DNA of 64,000 nt from Ruminococcaceae bacterium UBA3818 (GCA_002369315.1 DFDW01000001.1:80379-144378), one strand, 5' to 3'. Shown: positions 24,297-33,012, counted from the first letter of the stretch. Numbers and translations: made by a program. The notes: a model not told the origin generated them from the sequence alone.

Positions 24297-24467
24297 TGCT
24301 TTTCCCTCCGCAGTCATCTCGTCAGACCTGTTATGGTCAGGCCCACTTGCCTTGCCGGTGCGTTTGACGTTTTGGATGTCCAATGGCACGGCCGACATTC
24401 CGGCCACGCCCCTCAGCCGTCCAAAGTTCCTCAAAAGCCCTTGGCTCTCGCTGCTTTTATTATAGCA
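24297..24467 (-). promoter_or_regulatory. Promoter and long structured leader of the LUD gene
   Basis: A TATAAT occurs on the minus strand at about 24467-24462; no good -35 is seen. The roughly 155-nt leader can fold into successive hairpins, including a 10-bp stem GGCGTGGCCG/CGGCCGTGCC, then TTGGA-CAT-TCCAA and CCTG/CAGG elements. It matches none of the common riboswitch consensus motifs I know (TPP, SAM, cobalamin, glycine, fluoride, ZTP, THF). Could be an unclassified cis-regulatory RNA or simply GC-rich leader. Confidence 0.4.
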
Positions 24468-24631
24468 CACCCGTCCGGGGAAAAGAGGGAATTTTGCGTG
24501 GATTACCTGTAAAAATCTTTTGTCCCTCGGTAGCTTTATCTTTCTTTTTTGCAATTTTTTATTATAATAAAAATATCTTTTCTTGTTTTACATCGGCTTC
24601 TTTGCTGTTCCGATAAAAAAGGAGGGTTTTT

Positions 24632-25264
24632 ATGAATTCGGAAATCACCATTACCTGGCATGGTCATTCCTGTTTTTCCCTGGCCGCCGGCGGATACACC
24701 CTTGTTCTGGATCCTTATGACAACAGTCTGGATGGGTATGCTCCGCTGCAGTTAAGCGCCAATGAGGTCCTTTGCAGCCACGGGCATCATGATCACGCAT
24801 GGCTGCCCGCCGTTTCCCTGCAGGATACAACTGCCGCCTCACCCTTTCAGGTCCGTATTGTCCGCACCTGGCACGACGACTGCCATGGGAGCAAGCGGGG
24901 AGAAAATCTGATCCACGTCATCCGCGCTTTCGGCAAAACACTGGTCCATTGCGGCGATCTGGGGCATCTTCTGACCAAAGAGCAAATCGGGCAAATCGGG
25001 GCCTGCGATGTCCTGATGGTACCGATTGGCGGATTTTACACCATCGACGCTGCGCAGGCTCGCCATGTCGCGGAACAGCTTTCGGCCAATGTCGTGATCC
25101 CTATGCACTATCGTTTTGGCGAATACGGGATTCCCGTCATCGGCGAAGTGGAGGATTTTCTTTCCCTCGCGGATAGCTACCCTGTCTGCCGCTATCCGGA
25201 CAACCGTTTGCCGGTCGGGCCTTCGCTTTCCAAACAAATTGCCGTTTTAACCTATCAAAAATAA
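24632..25264 (+). CDS. MBL-fold metallohydrolase
   Basis: 210 residues, compact metallo-beta-lactamase fold of the UlaG/UPF0173 type: WHGHSCF at the N-terminus, metal-binding SHGHHDH at about residues 49-55, HCGDLGH, and VIPMHYR near the end. Probably a phosphodiesterase/lactonase-like hydrolase; substrate unknown. AAGGAGG precedes the ATG. The homocysteine methyltransferase gene starts 12 nt after, so they form an operon. Confidence 0.88.
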   Translation: MNSEITITWHGHSCFSLAAGGYTLVLDPYDNSLDGYAPLQLSANEVLCSHGHHDHAWLPAVSLQDTTAASPFQVRIVRTWHDDCHGSKRGENLIHVIRAFGKTLVHCGDLGHLLTKEQIGQIGACDVLMVPIGGFYTIDAAQARHVAEQLSANVVIPMHYRFGEYGIPVIGEVEDFLSLADSYPVCRYPDNRLPVGPSLSKQIAVLTYQK

Positions 25265-25276
25265 AAGGAGTTTTTT

Positions 25277-26218
25277 ATGAATCGGATCGAACAGTTTTTG
25301 CAGGACCACAAAGTGCTCATTCTCGATGGTGCCATGGCTACCGAGCTGGAAAGAAAAGGGCTGGATCTCAACGATGCACTCTGGTCGGCCAAGGTGCTGG
25401 CGGAACGGCCGGAAATCATTGAGCAGGTCCATTACGAGTATTTCAAAGCCGGTGCGGACTGCGCCATGACCGCCAGCTATCAGGCTACCATCGATGGATT
25501 TGTCAAAAAAGGCTACTCCCTTGCCCAGGCGGAAAAATTCATCATCGATTCGGTGACCATCGCCGCCAAGGCCCGGGACCGGTTCTGGCAGGATCCTGAA
25601 AACCGGAAAGGCCGGCCCTATCCGCTGATTGTCGCGGCGGTTGGCCCTTACGGCGCGTATCTGGCCGACGGCAGCGAATACCGGGGCGACTACACTATTT
25701 CCGAGCCGGATCTGATGGATTTCCACCGGCGCCGCATGCAGCTTCTGCTGGAAGCAGGAGCCGATGTCCTCGCCTGCGAAACGATTCCCTGCCTGTTCGA
25801 GGCGCAAGCCATGGCAAAGGTTGTCGGCGAATTTGAAAACGCCCTGTGTTGGACCAGCTTCAGCTGCAATAGCGAAACCACCATCTGCGACGGCACTTCC
25901 CTCTCCGTCTGCGCCGCCGCGATGGACGTGTTTCCCCAGGTAGCAGCCATTGGCATCAACTGCACGCCGCCGCATCTCCTGCCTTCCCTGATTCGGGAAA
26001 TTCGCTCTGCTTCTCAAAAGCCGGTCGCTGTATACCCCAACTCTGGCGAAATATACGATCCGGTTTCCAAAACCTGGAAAGGCACTTCGGAAGAAGGGGG
26101 ATTTGCCCTCGCCTCCAAAGCCTGGTATGAAGCCGGCGCGCGGCTGATCGGCGGATGCTGCCGCACCACCCCGTCTGATATTGCCCAGGTCTACGGCTGG
26201 GTGAAAGATCTGCGGTAA
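25277..26218 (+). CDS. mmuM: Homocysteine S-methyltransferase
   Basis: 313 residues; moves a methyl group (typically from S-methylmethionine) to homocysteine to give methionine. Barrel with zinc ligands: Cys in GINCTPPH and the CC pair in GGCCRTTP near the C-terminus; N-terminal ILDGAMATELERKG and SYQATIDGF are family hallmarks. AAAAGGAG lies 8 nt before the ATG. Follows the MBL hydrolase at 12 nt. Substrate donor is inferred from family. Confidence 0.93.
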   Translation: MNRIEQFLQDHKVLILDGAMATELERKGLDLNDALWSAKVLAERPEIIEQVHYEYFKAGADCAMTASYQATIDGFVKKGYSLAQAEKFIIDSVTIAAKARDRFWQDPENRKGRPYPLIVAAVGPYGAYLADGSEYRGDYTISEPDLMDFHRRRMQLLLEAGADVLACETIPCLFEAQAMAKVVGEFENALCWTSFSCNSETTICDGTSLSVCAAAMDVFPQVAAIGINCTPPHLLPSLIREIRSASQKPVAVYPNSGEIYDPVSKTWKGTSEEGGFALASKAWYEAGARLIGGCCRTTPSDIAQVYGWVKDLR

Positions 26219-26386
26219 TGTTCACCTGCTTTTCACCGAAAGCGGCAAAAGTTTACCGATCATTCATCTTTTCCGGTTGTTCCCTGTTTTGCCCTTGTGG
26301 TAGAATATAACCGTTTGATTTCGGCTGCTGTCCGCCGCAAGGGCAGGAAAGGCTGCGGGCTCTCCCACAGTCCATAGGAGTTTCTC

Positions 26387-27469
26387 ATGAAAATTCGCAG
26401 ATCCGTTTTAACCCTGTTTCTGGCCGCCGTGCTGATAGCCGTGTCCCTGACCGGATGCGGAAAAGGCAAGGATGAGGCGCTGGTCAAAAAAATCACCGGC
26501 ACCGATCCGGAAACGACAGTCATGACCATTAACGGCTCGGATATTTCCGCCGAACTGTATTACTATTGGCTTTCCATCGTCTGTGAGGATACCGCCGCCT
26601 ATTTTACGGACGGCATCCAGTGGGATGAAGTCCTTTACGATGACGTAACGGTTTCCGAGTACATCAAGTCCACTACCTTGAATACGCTGATCCAGTATCA
26701 GATTGTCACGGATTTGGACAAAGAGTACCATCTGCAGGACGAAGAAGAAGTGCAGGCTTATCTGGACGAGGTGATTGCGAACAACATCGACAATTTCGGC
26801 AGCGAAGAGGAGTTTGAAAAAAGTCTGGCCAACGCCGGTGTAGGCCGGGAGACCATCCTGTACCTGTATAAAACGCAGTACCTTTACAGCGATCTGCAGG
26901 ATAAACTCTATGCTGCCGGCGGTCCGTTGGAGGTAACCGATGCCGCTGTTCAGCAATACATCGACCAGAATTACGGTGCGGAAAACGGCAATTATTCCGC
27001 CAAGCATATTCTTCTCAAAACAGTCGATGACGCAGGGGCCGCATTGCCCGAGGATGAAATCGCCCAGAAGAAAGCACAGGCGGAAAATCTGTTGGCGCAG
27101 CTGCGTGGCAGCGACGATCCCCAAACGCTGTTTAGCCAGTTGATGGCCGAATACAACGAGGATTCCGGCGAGCCGGAAGACGGCTATACCTTTGGCCCCG
27201 GGGAAATGGTGGACGAATTTTACAACGGCACCGCAGCGCTGGAAGAGTATGAGATCAGCGATCTGGTGGAAAGCCAGTTTGGCTATCATATCATCATGCG
27301 TCTGCCCAGCGAGATTCCCGCTGTGGAGGAAATCAAAGAATCTTACGCATTGGAGCTGTTCAGCGCTATGTTCCAGGAACGGGTGTCCGGCGCAAAAGTG
27401 GAATATATCCAGGATATCACGCTGATGGAGCCAAAAGAATATTATACCGAATACAGCAAAGGTGAATAA
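26387..27469 (+). CDS. PrsA-like peptidyl-prolyl isomerase lipoprotein
   Basis: 360 residues. N-terminal signal with lipobox LTGC (Cys24), then a SurA/PrsA-like helical N domain (residues 45-165), a parvulin-type domain (residues 175-315: AKHILLKTVDD, then FGPGEMVDEFY and SQFGYHIIMRL) and a helical C-terminal tail. It would sit on the outer face of the membrane and help secreted proteins fold. A promoter with TTGTTC-N18-TAGAAT lies about 70-100 nt upstream. Terminator follows. Confidence 0.9.
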   Translation: MKIRRSVLTLFLAAVLIAVSLTGCGKGKDEALVKKITGTDPETTVMTINGSDISAELYYYWLSIVCEDTAAYFTDGIQWDEVLYDDVTVSEYIKSTTLNTLIQYQIVTDLDKEYHLQDEEEVQAYLDEVIANNIDNFGSEEEFEKSLANAGVGRETILYLYKTQYLYSDLQDKLYAAGGPLEVTDAAVQQYIDQNYGAENGNYSAKHILLKTVDDAGAALPEDEIAQKKAQAENLLAQLRGSDDPQTLFSQLMAEYNEDSGEPEDGYTFGPGEMVDEFYNGTAALEEYEISDLVESQFGYHIIMRLPSEIPAVEEIKESYALELFSAMFQERVSGAKVEYIQDITLMEPKEYYTEYSKGE

Positions 27470-27505
27470 AAGATTTGCCGGATTTTCCTTTTAACAGTTT
27501 CAATC

Positions 27506-27540
27506 AAAAAGGGACGGATTCCTATCCGTCCCTTTTTATT
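27506..27540. terminator. Bidirectional terminator
   Basis: AAAAAGGGACGGA-TTCCTA-TCCGTCCCTTTTT perfect stem between convergent genes. Confidence 0.92.
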
Positions 27541-27566
27541 GCAAAATTAAAATTTCTCTTTTCAAA

Positions 27567-28946
27567 TCACGTGTTTTGCTGCTGCGCGGCTTCATCTGCT
27601 TTGAGTTTTTTCATAAATCGAGCCAGAAAGAGGGAACTGATCGCCAACGTTAGCGCGTCAGACAGCGGCTGCGCCAGCTGTACGCCCAAAAGGTCAATCA
27701 CATGGGGCAGGATCAGAATGATCGGCAAATAGAAAATTCCCTGCCGTGCGCAGGCCAAAATCGTCGCCTCCAACGATTTTCCGGTGGACTGCATCAGCAT
27801 GTTGGTTGGGATGGACAGCGACATCAGCGGCAGCGCCACACATTGGGCCCGGAAAGCCAGCGCACCGATAGAGATAACCTCCAGATCATCCTTGCGGAAC
27901 AGCGAAACGATCTGCGGTGCAAAAAGGAAGCCAACAATGCACAGAGCGGTCATCAGGAAAAAGCCGGTTTTAACGGTAAACCAATACGACTTTCTGACCC
28001 TGTCATACTTGGCGGCTCCGTAATTGTATCCCGCCACCGGCTGAAAGCCCTGGCCAATCCCCAGGATCACCGATTGGATGAACATAAACACCCGTCCTAC
28101 GATGGACATGGCCGCGACTGCCGCATCCCCGTAAACCGCCGCGTTTACGTTCAGCGCCACATTGGCGATGCTGGCCAATCCCTGGCGGCACAGAGACGGA
28201 AATCCGATTTTAATAATCTGCGCGTAAGGCCCGAAACGGCGGGAAACACTTCGAATCGACAGTTTGGTAATGCTTTTGCCGGTTAAGAAACAGGAAAGCA
28301 AAATGGAAAAGCTGACGCATTGGCTGATCAGGGTGGCAATCGCCGCGCCGGAAATGCCAAGATCCAGTACAAAAATAAACAGCGGGTCCAGTGCGATATT
28401 CAGCACGCCGCCTAAAGTAAGGCCGATCATGGATAAAGCGGCCTTTCCTTCAGAGCGCAGAATATTATTGAGCACAAAGGACGCACACATAATCGGTGCG
28501 CCGAACAGAATATACTGCGCATAGCCTCTGGCGTAAGGCAGTATGGTCGGGGTCGTGCCTAAAAGGTCCATCAGTCCATCCACAAAGCTCAGACCGAAAA
28601 CCGTCAGCAGCAATCCGAAAGTCAGTGCGCTGAAAAAAGCGGTGGAGCCGATGACGTTGGCGTCCTTTTGTTTTTGCTGGCCCAGCAGCCGGGAGATGTT
28701 GCTTCCCGCTCCCATGCCGAGCGTGAATCCCACCGCCTGGATAATTGCCATCAGCGAAAATACGATTCCCACAGCGCCGGTGGCGCTGGTCCCCAGCTGG
28801 GAAACAAAAAAGGTGTCCGCCATGTTGTAAATCGATGTTACCAACATGCTGATCGTCGTGGGAATTGCCAGTGAAACGATCAATTTGGAAACCGGTGTTT
28901 GGGTCATTTTCTCATATTGAGCTTGATCTGCTGCTTTTGGATTCAT
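27567..28946 (-). CDS. MATE family efflux transporter
   Basis: 459 residues, 12 helices in two homologous halves (first with TPVSKLIVSLAIPTTISMLV, second with PSLCRQGLASIANVALN). NorM/DinF-type multidrug and toxin extrusion protein that uses a Na+ or H+ gradient. AAGGAG stands 8 nt before the ATG. It follows the MarR regulator gene after 26 nt on the same strand, which suggests a repressor-pump operon. Confidence 0.92.
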   Translation of the reverse strand: MNPKAADQAQYEKMTQTPVSKLIVSLAIPTTISMLVTSIYNMADTFFVSQLGTSATGAVGIVFSLMAIIQAVGFTLGMGAGSNISRLLGQQKQKDANVIGSTAFFSALTFGLLLTVFGLSFVDGLMDLLGTTPTILPYARGYAQYILFGAPIMCASFVLNNILRSEGKAALSMIGLTLGGVLNIALDPLFIFVLDLGISGAAIATLISQCVSFSILLSCFLTGKSITKLSIRSVSRRFGPYAQIIKIGFPSLCRQGLASIANVALNVNAAVYGDAAVAAMSIVGRVFMFIQSVILGIGQGFQPVAGYNYGAAKYDRVRKSYWFTVKTGFFLMTALCIVGFLFAPQIVSLFRKDDLEVISIGALAFRAQCVALPLMSLSIPTNMLMQSTGKSLEATILACARQGIFYLPIILILPHVIDLLGVQLAQPLSDALTLAISSLFLARFMKKLKADEAAQQQNT

Positions 28947-28972
28947 TCTTTCTTCTCCTTGATTTGCATATT

Positions 28973-29401
28973 TTATACCAATTCTTCCCCTGTCAGATTC
29001 CGGTACATCCGCCGCAAAAAATTCTTCAATAAAGCTGTTTCCTCATCGGAAAACCCTTCCAATTCCCGCTGCTCTATTTCTGAAAAATGGACCTGCATCC
29101 GGGCAAATACCCGTCTGCCTTTCTCTGTGATAGCCACAGTCGCCGACCGTTTGTCTCCCTGCCGGTCTTCCCTGCGGATCAGTTCTTTTTCCTCCATGTT
29201 GGAAAGAATCCGTGAAACGGTAGCCGGCTCAATGTTGTAATAAGCCGCAAGGTCCCTTTGCCTGCACTGATCGTGCTGGATCAGATAAGACAAAATTTTA
29301 GGCTGACCGGGCGAAAGTCCTTCCCGCGCCAAATAGGGGGAAACCGCTCCCTTCTGCGCGGAAAGCGCTTTGACAATCATCACATGAAATGGAATCTGCA
29401 A
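28973..29401 (-). CDS. MarR family transcriptional regulator
   Basis: About 142 residues from a TTG start (MQIPFHVMIVKAL) chosen because AGGAGG lies 7 nt before it. The winged-helix core is at about residues 35-105: QPKILSYLIQHDQCRQRDLAAYYNIEPATVSRILSNMEEKELIRREDRQGDKR in family order, with helical ends for dimerisation. It probably represses itself and the MATE pump through the palindrome at 29423-29442. An inducing compound is unknown. Confidence 0.93.
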   Translation of the reverse strand: MQIPFHVMIVKALSAQKGAVSPYLAREGLSPGQPKILSYLIQHDQCRQRDLAAYYNIEPATVSRILSNMEEKELIRREDRQGDKRSATVAITEKGRRVFARMQVHFSEIEQRELEGFSDEETALLKNFLRRMYRNLTGEELV

Positions 29402-29422
29402 AACAATCCCTCCTGCTTTCCA

Positions 29423-29453
29423 ATAGTTAGCTTTGCAACTATTAGCTTTGCAA
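29423..29453 (-). promoter_or_regulatory. MarR-type operator and promoter
   Basis: Perfect inverted repeat ATAGTT-N8-AACTAT (29423-29442), and a 12-bp direct repeat TTAGCTTTGCAA at 29427-29438 and 29442-29453 (period 15). On the minus strand TTGCAA (29453-29448) and a TAACTA 18 nt on can serve as -35/-10, so the repeats overlap the promoter. Confidence 0.7.
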
Positions 29454-29549
29454 TAATTTGTATTATACTGTGCGCCCACGCCTCTGTCAATCCGAGCCAC
29501 GATAAAAATCCTGTCTTTTCAAGGCTGAAATTTTGCTCTCTTTGCACCC

Positions 29550-29582
29550 AAAAAAGGAGCGGGAAAAATCCGCTCCTTTTTC
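29550..29582. terminator. Intrinsic terminator for the GNAT/glycosylase run
   Basis: GGAGCGG-GAAAAAT-CCGCTCC with A/T tracts on both sides; downstream of the minus-strand gene ending at 29624. Confidence 0.88.
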
Positions 29583-29623
29583 ATGGCCTGTTATGCACGA
29601 CCCCGTAAAACCAAACTTTTTCC

Positions 29624-30361
29624 TTACCCTTTCCCCGATTCCTCTTCAAACAGCACTTCGTAGCTGCATACCCACGCTGGAAAATATCCTACGCGACAGG
29701 CAGTGCGCTGAGAAGCCAGGTTGCTGCTGGATGTTCCGTAGTAAGGGATTTTTCCCGCTTGGAGCACTGCCAAAGACAATTGAGAAATCAAAGCTGCTGC
29801 CAGGCCCTTTCCACGCCAATCCGGCAAAACGTCCACCCCCACCTGCCAAAGCATCTCACAGTCTTCACTGGCCCCTGCTATCCCCACCAGTCTCTCGCCG
29901 GCCCAGGCGGAAACCGCCAGCACATCCGGCCTTGGTCCATCAGGATCATATCCCAGCGCGTTGGAAAATCCCGGTATCCGATACAGCTCTTCCATCTGCT
30001 CTCTTTTGCTCCATTCCAATCGGATTTTATCCGGCGCCGAAAGGGAGCGCAGGCGCTTCGGGTCAGGCAAAAAATAATGTCCGAGGCTTCGCAAAAACGG
30101 CTGGGACCATAAAGCATCCCGTTCCAGCGCGCCGAGCTGCCGCTGCAGCCCCGGGAGCAACGAAGCGGAAGCGCTGATTACCGTTCCCGCTCCGAAAGTG
30201 ACCATATCGAAAGCCGGTCCCCGGCGTGAAAACGGCCTGTGTCCGGGCAGGTCGGCAGATGGGCAGAACCAGATCCCGGGCCGGTCAAAATCCGAAGCCG
30301 AACAGTTAAGATCAAGCGCCAGCTGCTTTTTGGCTTCCAGCACCATCTGCTGCTGATTCAT
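29624..30361 (-). CDS. GNAT family N-acetyltransferase
   Basis: 245 residues. An N-terminal 120-residue half (LDLNCSASDFD..., GTVISAS) precedes a GNAT core: the acetyl-CoA binding segment VGVDVLPDWRGKGLAAAL at about residues 178-195 and the late strand GKIPYYGTSSSN. ATG at 30361 follows GGAGG and overlaps the stop of the DNA glycosylase gene (ATGA), so they are translationally coupled. The acceptor molecule is unknown. The two-part layout is like other Firmicute GNATs with an N-terminal regulatory half. Confidence 0.85.
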   Translation of the reverse strand: MNQQQMVLEAKKQLALDLNCSASDFDRPGIWFCPSADLPGHRPFSRRGPAFDMVTFGAGTVISASASLLPGLQRQLGALERDALWSQPFLRSLGHYFLPDPKRLRSLSAPDKIRLEWSKREQMEELYRIPGFSNALGYDPDGPRPDVLAVSAWAGERLVGIAGASEDCEMLWQVGVDVLPDWRGKGLAAALISQLSLAVLQAGKIPYYGTSSSNLASQRTACRVGYFPAWVCSYEVLFEEESGKG

Positions 30362-30867
30362 CTTTTTTCCTCCTGACAATAAGGCAAAATCGCGCGGTAA
30401 GCCCGCGTTAAATCGGACATCGGGCAAGCGCAGTTGGCCGGGCTGGTAGACGGAAGCAAAAAAGCCTTTTTCCCTGTTTCCGGCAGGCAAAACCGATTGT
30501 AAAGCTCATACGCTTTTCGTCCCGTCGTAAAAACCGCCGCAATAGGGGCGGACTCCAATATTTCTGCAATGGGATTTGCTTTCGGTTCCCGAATGCTGCT
30601 GTCTGAAGCGCCTGCTATCACGCAGGAGGCCAACACATCCCACAAAGCAATGCGGTGGCGCAAACAAAATGCGCGCCGGGCGTCTGTGCCCTCCGGCGCT
30701 GGCTCCTCAAAAATCTGCGCCAGCACCGTCCAAAACCGGTTGCGAGGATGCGCATAATAAAATCCCGCCTCCCTGGATTTGGGAGACGGCATCGTCCCCA
30801 AAAGAAGCACCCTGGAATCCTTGCCGCAGACAGGCGGCAGCGGATGGATCACCCGATTTTCCTCCAT
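30358..30867 (-). CDS. DNA-deoxyinosine glycosylase (uracil-DNA glycosylase family)
   Basis: 169 residues of the Mug/UDG superfamily that excises deaminated bases such as hypoxanthine. Features: VLLLGTMPSPKSREAGFYYAHPRNRFW (active-site strand with SPKS), HRIALWDVLASC, and the C-terminal LPSTSPAN loop. ATG at 30867 follows GGGGGAA. It sits 2 nt after the stop of the AAC(6')-like gene and overlaps the GNAT gene, forming a tight three-gene run. Confidence 0.9.
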   Translation of the reverse strand: MEENRVIHPLPPVCGKDSRVLLLGTMPSPKSREAGFYYAHPRNRFWTVLAQIFEEPAPEGTDARRAFCLRHRIALWDVLASCVIAGASDSSIREPKANPIAEILESAPIAAVFTTGRKAYELYNRFCLPETGKKAFLLPSTSPANCACPMSDLTRAYRAILPYCQEEKR

Positions 30868-30869
30868 CG

Positions 30870-31313
30870 CTATTCCCCCAGATTTTTGATAAAGCAGATG
30901 ATACGGCCGGCCTCCGAAAAGCCGCCGCTCAAATGAAACTGTTGGCTTTCCCGGTTTTCCAGCGCGCAATCGGACCCCATTTCGAGACATCCTTTCTGCC
31001 TGCACCATCTTTCGCATTCTCTCAGCAGCGCTTTTGCAAAACCTCGCCTTCTGTATTCCGGCGTTACGAATATCCCCTCCAGATATCCCACCGGCGAACC
31101 GGAAGAGCCTTCCACATAATCCCGCCGAATCCCGCATTGGGCAAAGCCTGCAGGTACATTCTGATCGTACAGTAGAAAAACAGCGGCATCGGGATTCTGA
31201 AGCAGTTGCTGAAACTCTCGCTCCAGCTCTTCCTGCTCGTGCGAGGGCCATAATCGCAGCGCCATCGCCGCCGCTTCACGCCACTGACCCGCTTTTGCCT
31301 GCCTGATTCCCAC
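30870..31313 (-). CDS. AAC(6')-type aminoglycoside N-acetyltransferase homologue
   Basis: 147 residues from a GTG with AAGGAG 8 nt upstream. The pattern AMALRLWPSHEQEEL, FAQCGIRRDYVEGSSGSPVGYLEGIFV, PEYRRRGFAKALL and GSDCALENRESQQFHLSGGF is the AAC(6')-I acetyltransferase signature. It could acetylate aminoglycosides or a related natural substrate. Activity on drugs is not shown by sequence. It precedes the glycosylase gene by 2 nt, though its function has no evident link to DNA repair. Confidence 0.82.
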   Translation of the reverse strand: MGIRQAKAGQWREAAAMALRLWPSHEQEELEREFQQLLQNPDAAVFLLYDQNVPAGFAQCGIRRDYVEGSSGSPVGYLEGIFVTPEYRRRGFAKALLRECERWCRQKGCLEMGSDCALENRESQQFHLSGGFSEAGRIICFIKNLGE

Positions 31314-31362
31314 CTTTTTCACTCCTTTTTGATATTTTATCACATAATATTACAATTTGTAT

Positions 31363-32259
31363 TCATAAAAAAGAAAGTTGGTTTTCCTCATATCCACTTC
31401 GGATGATGGAGATGATCTGCGGCATGCGGTATTCCAACCCGCACGCCTGGCACGTCCTGACATACTCCTCCCACAGCCTGCCGGCCATTGGGGAATTGCA
31501 GCTGTAATCGTCCCCATATGTTTTCCGGTACCGGGCGGACAGGCCGGGAAAGCGCTCATCCAGCCGGGCATAAAAATAGTCCCTCTGCCGATCCCGCATC
31601 GTCAGGCCAAACATGTTTCTGCCGCCATTGAAGATATATTTTGCCCCTGACTGCGCCGCTTTTTCGACAATGGCGCGGATATTTTCCGGCTTGTCGGTAA
31701 TCCAGGGAAGAGACGGCATCAGCAAAACACCGGCGGTAATCCCCGCGCCCGATAGTTTTTGAAGCGCGTCAAACCGCCGGGAGGACAGCGGCGCAAATGG
31801 CTCGATCTGCCTGCTCAATTGGTCCTGTGCCGCGGTGATCGTGATGTTGACCGCCGCGGGCTGATACGCTTGGATGCGCTGCAAAACCGGTATATCCCGC
31901 ACCACCAAGTCAGATTTGGTCGCGATTACGATTCCAAAACCGTACCGCGCGATTTTCTCTAGTACCCGCCTTGTCAAAAACTCCGTTTTTTCAAAAGGGT
32001 TATACGGATCGCTCATCGAACCGGTATGCACGATACCGACCCGCCGCTTGGAGCGAAGTTCTCTCTCCAGCGTATCCAGCGCATCCTTTTTGGCGCGGAC
32101 ATGGTCAAAATCATCGATTCCATAACATTCGCTGCGGCTGTCGCAGTAAATGCAGCCGTGGCAGCATCCCCGGTACAGATTCATATTGTAATGGCATCCA
32201 AACCATTCGGTCTGCTCCCGGTAACCGGAAAGAATGGTTTTGGCAGGGATATACTCCAT
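31363..32259 (-). CDS. SPL-family radical SAM protein
   Basis: 298 residues. Radical SAM cluster ligands Cys32, Cys36 and Cys39 (CCHGCIYCD), preceded by GCHYNMNLYRG, as in spore photoproduct lyase-like proteins; then TGSMSDPYNPFEK, a SAM/substrate segment. It is shorter than and distinct from classical SplB, so I do not claim photoproduct repair. ATG at 32259 has GGGGAGA upstream. It follows the DUF5131 gene by 13 nt, indicating co-expression. Confidence 0.88.
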   Translation of the reverse strand: MEYIPAKTILSGYREQTEWFGCHYNMNLYRGCCHGCIYCDSRSECYGIDDFDHVRAKKDALDTLERELRSKRRVGIVHTGSMSDPYNPFEKTEFLTRRVLEKIARYGFGIVIATKSDLVVRDIPVLQRIQAYQPAAVNITITAAQDQLSRQIEPFAPLSSRRFDALQKLSGAGITAGVLLMPSLPWITDKPENIRAIVEKAAQSGAKYIFNGGRNMFGLTMRDRQRDYFYARLDERFPGLSARYRKTYGDDYSCNSPMAGRLWEEYVRTCQACGLEYRMPQIISIIRSGYEENQLSFL

Positions 32260-32272
32260 ACCTGTCTCCCCT

Positions 32273-32986
32273 TTATAAGTAGTCCAGGCCCGCTTTTTTT
32301 GCCTGGCTGTGCTGAAACTTTCTCGGGACACGAAAAATCCTGCCGTCCCGCTCAAACCGCGCACCGGTCTGCATGAAGCGGAAAGGGATTCCCCGCAGCA
32401 TGCACTGGCGGCGTAAATCCAACACCCACTCATAGCGGCACAGCCTTGCCTCATTTCCGGATTCGCCGCCCACAGTAAGCTGTTCTACCCAGTCGCCCAG
32501 ATAATCGGACAGATCGATCGGCCCCAGCAAAGGCGAGCAAACCAGCTGTTTGTGGCAAATCGGCGCCTCCCGGTAAATCGGCAGGCGGAAATCCGCCCGA
32601 TCCTGGTTTTCCACCGTGCAGCAAATGGTGACATTTGGATATCCTTCCCCCCAATCCTGCGGAACACACTGGCTCAGGCGATGGATTCGTTTGGTAATCA
32701 TAAAAAAATGCAGATCCTGCCGCCTGGCGATCATCCGCCAAGCCTCTTCCCGCCAAGCATCCGCATCCTCCAGAAAAAAATCGGAGGTAAAGCAGGTATA
32801 GACCACTTCCCCTGCGGGGATTTTATAGCTTCCGTCCCGGTTTTTTTGAATCGGAAGAGTAAATTCCCGATTCTTTCGCACTGTATCCGGAATGCGGCCG
32901 TATCTGCTGTCCATCCGAAACACATAGCAATGGCGGCACCCTTCGCTGATTCGATGACAGCCGTGCCAAGGATTCCAGCCAGCCAA
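32273..32986 (-). CDS. DUF5131 family (radical-SAM-like) protein
   Basis: 237 residues from a TTG start (MAGWNPWHGC) with a G-rich site 6 nt upstream; a TTG at 33010 is longer but poorly supported. Cys10, Cys17 and Cys20 (CHRISEGCRHC) stand where radical SAM-type cluster Cys occur. The motif NPWHGCH, DFFLEDADAWR, KRIHR and the CCTVENQ segment define DUF5131, a family also found in phages. The adjoining SPL-type protein suggests a shared redox/SAM function. The reaction is unknown. Confidence 0.88.
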   Translation of the reverse strand: MAGWNPWHGCHRISEGCRHCYVFRMDSRYGRIPDTVRKNREFTLPIQKNRDGSYKIPAGEVVYTCFTSDFFLEDADAWREEAWRMIARRQDLHFFMITKRIHRLSQCVPQDWGEGYPNVTICCTVENQDRADFRLPIYREAPICHKQLVCSPLLGPIDLSDYLGDWVEQLTVGGESGNEARLCRYEWVLDLRRQCMLRGIPFRFMQTGARFERDGRIFRVPRKFQHSQAKKAGLDYL

Positions 32987-33012
32987 TCCCAGCCCCCCTT
33001 TTTTCAACAAAT

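Noticed and set aside
29533..30177. Plus-strand 214-residue reading frame over the terminator and GNAT gene
   Set aside because: It crosses an intrinsic terminator and lies antisense to a coupled GNAT gene; composition is Pro/Arg-rich.
32273..32986. DUF5131 gene as part of a prophage remnant
   Set aside because: The family occurs in phages, but no integrase, structural or lysis genes or attachment repeats are nearby, and the gene is in tight operon order with chromosomal genes.
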